6,269 bases of DNA from Saprospiraceae bacterium. GTDB taxonomy: Bacteria; Bacteroidota; Bacteroidia; Chitinophagales; Saprospiraceae. This document shows positions 1 to 3,861 of the stretch, piece by piece. Location: NCBI GenBank assembly GCA_013361075.1, contig JABWAJ010000344.1, forward strand, positions 1-6,269. The letters are read 5' to 3'. The notes under the pieces were generated by a model. It had not been told where the DNA came from. It saw nothing but the letters and a program-made list of their open reading frames with translations, and made no database searches. Both the position numbers and the translations under genes were made by a program. How positions within the stretch are numbered: position 1 is the first letter of the stretch; each line of letters begins with the position of its first letter.

Positions 1-600
1 GGCATTAAAAACGGAAAAGATGCCGAGCACGTGGCTGACATTGTATACGGGCACTCCATCGAGCAAAATCAGATTTTGATCTGGGCTGCCGCCACGGACG
101 TAGAGCCCGTTCTGCCCCTCGCCCCCGCTTTGAACCCCGGGCATCAGTTGTAAAACCTTTAGCACATCTACTTCGCCGAGCAGGGCGGGTATCCGTTTGA
201 TTTGTTCAACCGGGATATCCATCTTGCTCATCTGGGTGCGTTCTTCGATGCGTTCGATGCGCTCAGCTGTAACCTCCACCGTTTCAAGTGCGACAGAAGA
301 AAGGAGCGCGATGTTGAAGGTCTGGTTGCGGTTGAGCGGCATCCGCACCTGTTGGCTTTGATAGCCGATGTAGCTAAAAACAAGGTCAACAGAGTCGGAA
401 GAAGCCGTCAGGGTAAGGCTGTAAAATCCGTAGGTGTTGGTCACAGCGCCGGTGCCGGTTTGGACTTCGTAAACGTTGGCGGAAATGAGTTTTTCACCGC
501 TTTCTGCATCTTCGATGTAGCCGCTGATGGTGATTTTTTGTGCAGAGAGCAAACAGGGGAATAAATAGAGTAGGGCAAAAAAAGGGCTTATTCTCCTCAT
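1..600 (-). CDS. TonB-dependent outer-membrane receptor, N-terminal 200 residues (cut by window edge)
   Basis: The reverse strand is open from ATG at 600-598 to base 1, giving 200 codons with no stop, so the C-terminal beta-barrel lies outside. An in-frame TAA at 624-622 makes this ATG the first possible start. Residues 1-20 are a signal peptide (hydrophobic core, cleavage expected after LSA, before Q21). Residues about 23-100 match a carboxypeptidase-regulatory-like beta-sandwich (ISGYIEDAESGEKL, TNTYGFYSL, FSYIGYQ), common at the front of Bacteroidota receptors. LETVEVTA (105-112) is a plausible TonB box. The plug domain starts near 125 and carries the typical LMPGVQSGGEGQ, LYVRGGSPDQNLILLDGVPVYN-type run (152-187). 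The protein would import a ligand across the outer membrane using TonB. The substrate is unknown; no SusD-like partner is visible. It lies downstream of the exbB-exbD-exbD-tonB cluster on the same strand, separated by a hairpin and a 331-base gap, so it is probably transcribed on its own. Confidence 0.93.
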   Translation of the reverse strand, partial: MRRISPFFALLYLFPCLLSAQKITISGYIEDAESGEKLISANVYEVQTGTGAVTNTYGFYSLTLTASSDSVDLVFSYIGYQSQQVRMPLNRNQTFNIALLSSVALETVEVTAERIERIEERTQMSKMDIPVEQIKRIPALLGEVDVLKVLQLMPGVQSGGEGQNGLYVRGGSPDQNLILLDGVPVYNVSHVLGIFSVFNA

Positions 601-865
601 ACAGAATTGGGTTTTAGGTGTTTAGTAAGATAAGACAGAATATGATTCGTGTGCGAATCCGGGCACAGCCGTCCGGTTCACCAATATAATTTTACCTTTT
701 CGCCTTTATAAACAGCAATCTATACGTTGAAGTAATTACGGTTAGGTGCAATGAACAACACTTTACCAAGGAGATGACTGAATTGTGTCTGTTTTTTAGT
801 ATTCAAAAGCAAACTGCACTTGATGCGATATTATTGTTTCAATGAGTCTAACTTATCCCGGAAAT
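601..865. other. AT-rich intergenic leader upstream of the receptor gene
   Basis: The gap between the tonB terminator hairpin and the receptor start holds no convincing gene. It must contain the receptor promoter and 5' leader if that gene is transcribed separately. I found no clean TAnnTTTG with a TTG 17-23 bases upstream on the minus strand; the nearest is TATATTGG (minus strand, 689-682), with one mismatch and a badly spaced TTG. The only strong structure is the pair of small inverted repeats at 644-676. Confidence 0.6.
644..676 (-). promoter_or_regulatory. Two abutting inverted repeats in the receptor upstream region
   Basis: GATTCG (644-649) and CGAATC (654-659) form a perfect 6-bp inverted repeat around a 4-base centre. 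It abuts a second one in which CCGGGC (659-664) pairs with GTCCGG (671-676), with one G-T pair on the plus strand. They share base 659, so as RNA they can only partly form together. They lie 44-76 bases upstream of the receptor ATG. They could be an operator or a hairpin in the mRNA leader; the function is inferred from position only. Confidence 0.35.
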
Positions 866-902
866 AGCACGAGCCATCCAAAAATTCTGGATGGCTCGTG
901 CT
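866..902 (-). terminator. Strong hairpin, probable terminator of the exbB-exbD-exbD-tonB unit
   Basis: A perfect 15-bp inverted repeat: the arms at 866-880 (AGCACGAGCCATCCA) and 888-902 are fully complementary around a 7-base loop. It begins 29 bases after the tonB stop. In the minus direction only a short T-run (ATTTCC) follows, so it is not a textbook U-tail terminator. It could stop polymerase or protect the mRNA 3' end. Confidence 0.72.
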
Positions 903-931
903 TTGATTCATTCAGGAGATATGCCCTGAAA

Positions 932-1825
932 TTATTGCAACTTAAAATTGTACGTGATTGTCCCGCATTGCTTATCTGGCCCGCCGGGCGTAAATTTCCA
1001 TCTTCTGGCGTTCGCTTCTGCAACACTGACCAATTGGCTGTCGGTAGTGGAAGACCCGCGTTGGGTATATTTTGCGCTGGTGACATTGCCGTCGCCATCT
1101 ACGCAAACTTCCAGAACCACGGTACCTTGTTTTTGAGAATTATCGGTAACTTTAGGAGAACTCGATACCCCACGGCTGCCAAGCCCGCCTCCAACTTTAC
1201 CTGATCCGGTACTGATGCCTGTCAAAATATCGGAGTTAGGATCGCCTCCAGGGTCGCCCTGATTGCCAGGTTTTCCGGTGTTGCCTTTGCCTTTGCCATT
1301 GCCGAAAAGGCCGCCAATCTGGTCTTTCGTTTTTTGGGCATCAGCTTTGCGCCTGGCTTCTGCTTCAGCTTCTGCCTTCTTTTTGGCATCAGCTTCTGCT
1401 TTTTTGCGGGCTTCCTCCCGTTCTACACGTTCCTGCTCTTCCTGGGCCTTTTTTTCCTGTTCCTTTTTGCGCCTTAGCGCTATGGCTTCAGGGTCTTCCG
1501 TTTTGATGACCTCTTTTTCTTTAACTGGTTCCGGTTTGGTTTCTTCCCGTGGCGTTTCCGGTTGTGGTTCCGGCTGTACTTCTTCTTCAGGAATGGTTTC
1601 TTCCTCCTCTTCAGCGGTTTCTGCAGGTCCGGCATTTTCATCGCCCTGCCCTACGTCCGGCAAACCAAGATTTACCAATATCCCCTCCTGACCGGGAGGT
1701 GGAATCTGATAGGACATAAAGGGCAGCATCGCCAGAACGATCAGGATAAAATGAAAAACAAAGGTGGCTATCAGGCTGCGTTCTTTATCTTTTTGCTGCT
1801 TTTGATGGCTGATGAAATCGTCCAT
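932..1825 (-). CDS. tonB: Energy transducer TonB with a TolA-like charged helical stalk
   Basis: This 297-residue inner-membrane protein carries the ExbB/ExbD motor's energy to outer-membrane receptors. Residues 1-16 are charged and cytoplasmic, and 17-37 form one membrane anchor (LIATFVFHFILIVLAMLPFM). Residues 58-108 are an acidic, proline-rich spacer with EPQPE and KPEP runs. Residues about 112-168 are almost only K, R, E, A, Q and D (KKAEADAKKK, AEAEAEARRK), predicted as a long helix like TolA domain II. Residues 170-220 are a Gly-rich hinge. Residues about 228-297 form the TonB-family C-terminal domain (GTVVLEVCVDGDGNVTSAKY, then ANARRWKFTP, then TYNFKLQ). Cys241 and Cys287 are the only cysteines, both periplasmic. 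It is last in the cluster, 98 bases after the second exbD, and is followed by a hairpin. Because of the stalk some tools would call it TolA, but the C-terminal domain and absence of tolB or pal favour TonB. Confidence 0.88.
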   Translation of the reverse strand: MDDFISHQKQQKDKERSLIATFVFHFILIVLAMLPFMSYQIPPPGQEGILVNLGLPDVGQGDENAGPAETAEEEEETIPEEEVQPEPQPETPREETKPEPVKEKEVIKTEDPEAIALRRKKEQEKKAQEEQERVEREEARKKAEADAKKKAEAEAEARRKADAQKTKDQIGGLFGNGKGKGNTGKPGNQGDPGGDPNSDILTGISTGSGKVGGGLGSRGVSSSPKVTDNSQKQGTVVLEVCVDGDGNVTSAKYTQRGSSTTDSQLVSVAEANARRWKFTPGGPDKQCGTITYNFKLQ

Positions 1826-1923
1826 ATCGTTGAAAATTGAATGGTTATGACCGTATTAACGCGGGTGTTTCTCAAGAAGATACCCGTTGTAAACGGTTTA
1901 GTATTTCTTTAACGCAAAAGACA

Positions 1924-2328
1924 CTATTCCTTAAAATCAGTTGCCAGAATGCCATTGATATTGTTGCGCATGGCTACATCCATTACCGCAACCACATGTT
2001 CGGTTGGCGTTCCCGATTCGGGGGAAATCGTGATGTCCAACTTACCGCCTTTACGGCCTGCTTTGCGGCGGAGTTCACCCTCCAGCGCACCGATATCAAT
2101 GCGTTTACCGTTTAAGAAAAACCGGCCGCTTTGATCAATTTTGACATCGTCAATGTTGGATGGCGTAACTACCTTGCTCCGCGAAGACCCCGGCAGCTTA
2201 AGGTTGAGCGCGTTGGGGGCAACCACGGTAGAAGTCAGCATGAAAAAGATCAACAACAGAAAAATAATGTCCGTCAAAGACGACATGTTGAATTCTGAAG
2301 ATACTTTGGTTCGCTTTTTTAGACCCAT
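1924..2328 (-). CDS. exbD: Biopolymer transport protein ExbD/TolR, second copy
   Basis: The protein has 134 residues, normal for ExbD. It has a short basic cytoplasmic start (MGLKKRTKV), one membrane helix at about 18-36 (LTDIIFLLLIFFMLTS) and a periplasmic domain from about 45 to 134. Asp20 in SSLTD aligns with the proton-carrying Asp25 of E. coli ExbD. NLKLPGSS (42-49) follows the membrane helix as in other family members. With ExbB it forms the proton-driven stator that energises TonB. The first 33 residues are almost identical to the upstream exbD copy, while the periplasmic domains share little, so the two probably contact different partners or form mixed dimers. It lies 62 bases after the first exbD and 98 before tonB. 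The ATG has no Shine-Dalgarno, usual for the phylum. Confidence 0.93.
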   Translation of the reverse strand: MGLKKRTKVSSEFNMSSLTDIIFLLLIFFMLTSTVVAPNALNLKLPGSSRSKVVTPSNIDDVKIDQSGRFFLNGKRIDIGALEGELRRKAGRKGGKLDITISPESGTPTEHVVAVMDVAMRNNINGILATDFKE

Positions 2329-2390
2329 GGCCAGGTGTATTTTTACTCAAATTGGGTGCATCCACTACACCAATTCAATCATTTATCGAA

Positions 2391-2804
2391 TTAAGTATTA
2401 TTCGGTTGGGTTGCAATGATGGCGCGTATTTTCAGCTTTGCGCCAATTTTCATTACGCGAACCACTTCGTCAAACGGCGTGCCTACTTCGGCCACAATGG
2501 TAATGACCTGCTCTTCCGGATTTGAAAACTTCGCTTTCATCTTGCGCACTTCCTGGCTGAGTAAGCCCTCCAGGGCAGATTTTGTCGTTTCTGTATTGTT
2601 CAGGGTAATGCGGCCATTGGCTTCCAGCGAAACGACAACCTTCGTTGCCGCCACCGTTTGCGAATCTGCTTTCGGCAGTTCAAAGGGCTGCACCTGAACC
2701 ATATTGGACGTTAGCATGAAAAAGATCAGCAACAGAAAGATGATGTCCGTCAGTGAGGACATGTTGAATTCTGAAACGACCTTTGTCCTTTTTTTTAAAC
2801 CCAT
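2391..2804 (-). CDS. exbD: Biopolymer transport protein ExbD/TolR, first copy
   Basis: The protein has 137 residues with the ExbD layout: basic cytoplasmic start (MGLKKRTKVVSEF), one membrane helix at about 18-36 with the key Asp20 in SSLTD (equivalent of E. coli Asp25), and a periplasmic domain at about 50-137. That domain contains the usual beta-rich pattern (VVVSLEANGRITLNN, then VITIVAEVGTPFDEVVRVM). QPFELPKA (39-46) is the family's Leu-Pro segment just outside the membrane. It acts with ExbB as the proton-driven motor for TonB. It follows exbB after a 139-base gap filled by a 7-bp tandem repeat and an inverted repeat, unusually wide for a motor operon. The ATG at 2804 is the start that matches the N-terminus of its twin. 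Confidence 0.93.
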   Translation of the reverse strand: MGLKKRTKVVSEFNMSSLTDIIFLLLIFFMLTSNMVQVQPFELPKADSQTVAATKVVVSLEANGRITLNNTETTKSALEGLLSQEVRKMKAKFSNPEEQVITIVAEVGTPFDEVVRVMKIGAKLKIRAIIATQPNNT

Positions 2805-2818
2805 GTCTGTAGCGTCAA

Positions 2819-2935
2819 GGTTAAAGTAGAAAGTAAAAGGTAGAACGTAAAAGGTAGAAAGTAGGAAGATAGGATAGGGAATATCATCAGGTTAACGAAG
2901 TTTCTGCCTGATCCTTTAACCTCTCTACTTTAATC
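2819..2935. repeat. Long inverted repeat enclosing a heptad array between exbB and exbD
   Basis: GGTTAAAGTAGA (2819-2830) pairs with TCTACTTTAATC (2924-2935): ten perfect pairs, one G-T, one more G-C, with about 93 bases between. Inside are the 7-bp tandem units and smaller arms such as GGTTAA (2890-2895) with TTAACC (2916-2921). The element fills most of the gap after the exbB stop. It could fold in the transcript as an intercistronic hairpin, or be a remnant palindromic repeat inserted between the genes. Confidence 0.6.
2823..2864. repeat. Six tandem 7-bp units, consensus AARGTAR
   Basis: Read in sevens from 2823 the units are AAAGTAG, AAAGTAA, AAGGTAG, AACGTAA, AAGGTAG and AAAGTAG, followed by decayed units (GAAGATA, GGATAGG) to 2878. 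The period is exact with no indels over 42 bases. The array is noncoding, between exbB and the first exbD. Unit number may vary by slippage, which would change the mRNA gap but no reading frame. Confidence 0.85.
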
Positions 2936-2943
2936 TTTTACAT

Positions 2944-3681
2944 CTAGCCTGCCGGTTCCTGAAGCAGGTCCATAAACTCCATGGTGGAGCGTTCCATTTT
3001 AAAAACGACTTTTTCCATGTTGGCTACCAGCAGGTTATAACCAGCCAACGCAAAAATCCCCACAAACAAACCAAAAGCTGTGGTGATCAGGGCCTGGTAA
3101 ATACCGCCTGCAAGTACCGAAGGGGTAACACTCTGTTCTGTGGCCATCTTAAAAAAGGCCTGGATCATACCGGTTACAGTTCCCAAGAAGCCGATCATCG
3201 GTGCAGCGCCGGAAATACTGGCTAAGGTAGAAAGGTTCTTCTCCAATTTGAATACCTCCAGGTTTCCTACGTTTTCGATGGCTGCGTCAATATCGCGCAA
3301 TGGTTTGCCAATGCGTTGCAATCCCTTTTCTACCATGCGGGCGATGGGAGAATCTGTTGTATTGCAAAGGGCACGCGCGCCCTGGATATTACCGGATTGC
3401 ACGTTGACACGGATGTTGTTCATGAAGTTGTCATCAATCTGTCCTGCTCTTTTGATGGCCCGGTAGCGTTCTACAAAGATGTAAAGGCCCATGATTGAAA
3501 GAATCAGCGTGACGAGTACGTTCAGGATACCAAGTGTACCGCTTGAAAGGATGATGTCAAAAATGCTTTGCGCGCTGATTTCGCGCTCGATGTCTGTTGT
3601 AGCGTCCTGAAACAGCAGCAATACGTTTTGCAACATGGATGGCTTGATTTTAGGTAATGTGTTTAGTTGAACAAAGCGCAT
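2944..3681 (-). CDS. exbB: MotA/TolQ/ExbB proton-channel family protein
   Basis: This 245-residue inner-membrane channel subunit couples proton flow to TonB through ExbD. Three membrane helices are visible: about 48-70 (LGILNVLVTLILSIMGLYIFV), 153-178 and 188-218. A cytoplasmic region lies between the first and second. The family signature is in helices two and three: GAAPMIGFLGTVTGMIQAF (158-176) and AGGIYQALITTAFGLFVGIF (191-210). Thr168 and Thr201 align with channel threonines Thr148 and Thr181 of E. coli ExbB. Gln196 sits where E. coli has Glu176. The start is uncertain: Met1 at 3681 gives an N-terminus MRFVQLNTLPKIKPS before Met16 (3636), whose MLQNVLLLFQDA opening looks more like other Bacteroidota ExbB proteins. 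It is first in the minus-strand cluster, with no clear promoter consensus upstream. Confidence 0.92.
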   Translation of the reverse strand: MRFVQLNTLPKIKPSMLQNVLLLFQDATTDIEREISAQSIFDIILSSGTLGILNVLVTLILSIMGLYIFVERYRAIKRAGQIDDNFMNNIRVNVQSGNIQGARALCNTTDSPIARMVEKGLQRIGKPLRDIDAAIENVGNLEVFKLEKNLSTLASISGAAPMIGFLGTVTGMIQAFFKMATEQSVTPSVLAGGIYQALITTAFGLFVGIFALAGYNLLVANMEKVVFKMERSTMEFMDLLQEPAG

Positions 3682-3708
3682 AACGCCCCGCAGGTTGAAA
3701 AAATTATT

Positions 3709-3719
3709 CCCTGTCAGGG
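3709..3719. promoter_or_regulatory. Short palindrome CCCTG-T-CAGGG upstream of exbB
   Basis: A perfect 5-1-5 palindrome lies 28-38 bases upstream of the annotated exbB ATG. Its right half is the start of TCAGGGTRTA, repeated directly at 3714-3723 and 3766-3775, 52 bases apart. It may be an operator or a leader hairpin for the exbB unit. No regulator is encoded nearby, so the role is a guess from position. Confidence 0.3.
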
Positions 3720-3776
3720 TGTAAGACTTTAGGCGGCGCTAAAATAATAATTTTCGCAAAGATGTTCAGGGTATAG

Positions 3777-3806
3777 TTGGGCATTTGCTCGGAATACTTA
3801 TTTTTG
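3777..3806 (+). promoter_or_regulatory. Bacteroidota-type promoter for the fadN-like gene
   Basis: TTG at 3777-3779 and TATTTTTG at 3799-3806 are separated by 19 bases. This fits the published -33 TTG, N17-23, -7 TAnnTTTG pattern of this phylum exactly. Transcription would begin near 3812-3815, leaving a leader of about 50 bases before the ATG at 3862. Confidence 0.6.
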
Positions 3807-3812
3807 CCTCAG

Positions 3813-3830
3813 TTAGCGAATTTTCGCTAA
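3813..3830. promoter_or_regulatory. Perfect 8-2-8 palindrome at the predicted transcription start, candidate operator
   Basis: TTAGCGAA (3813-3820) and TTCGCTAA (3823-3830) are exact reverse complements around TT. The site begins 7 bases after the -7 element, so a bound protein would cover the transcription start. Its size and symmetry suit a TetR-type dimer such as fatty-acid regulators, but nothing in the window identifies the binding protein. Confidence 0.5.
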
Positions 3831-3861
3831 AACGATTGCCTAATAATAACGAAACATCTCA

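Noticed and set aside
644..683. tRNA 3' half (T-arm-like hairpin followed by a CCA at 681)
   Set aside because: The stem has a 4-base loop, lacks the TTC-A T-loop pattern, and no acceptor, D-arm or anticodon arm can be found upstream or on the other strand.
774..845. Small 23-codon plus-strand reading frame with AAGGAG before its ATG
   Set aside because: AAGGAG abuts the ATG with no spacer, genes here do not use Shine-Dalgarno starts, and the peptide has no recognisable features.
1263..1691. Ser/Ala/Phe-rich plus-strand frame opposite tonB
   Set aside because: Its low-complexity composition is the exact antisense product of the K/E/A-rich stalk of tonB.
1862..1886. Hairpin CGGGT/ACCCG between exbD and tonB
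   Set aside because: The longer stem depends on G-T pairs that exist only on the plus strand; on the transcribed minus strand just five clean pairs remain.
2351..2374. Hairpin ATTGG/CCAAT between the two exbD genes
   Set aside because: Five pairs plus two beyond a bulge, with no T-run; not distinguishable from chance.
2823..2864. CRISPR-like array
   Set aside because: The 7-bp units are contiguous with no spacers, and no cas gene is present.
932..3681. Tol-Pal system instead of Ton system
   Set aside because: No tolB, pal or cpoB neighbours are visible, the last gene has a TonB-family C-terminal domain, and a TonB-dependent receptor lies next door.
3784..3787. TTTG as the -33 element for fadN
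   Set aside because: It is only 11 bases from the -7 box; TTG at 3777-3779 gives the expected 19.
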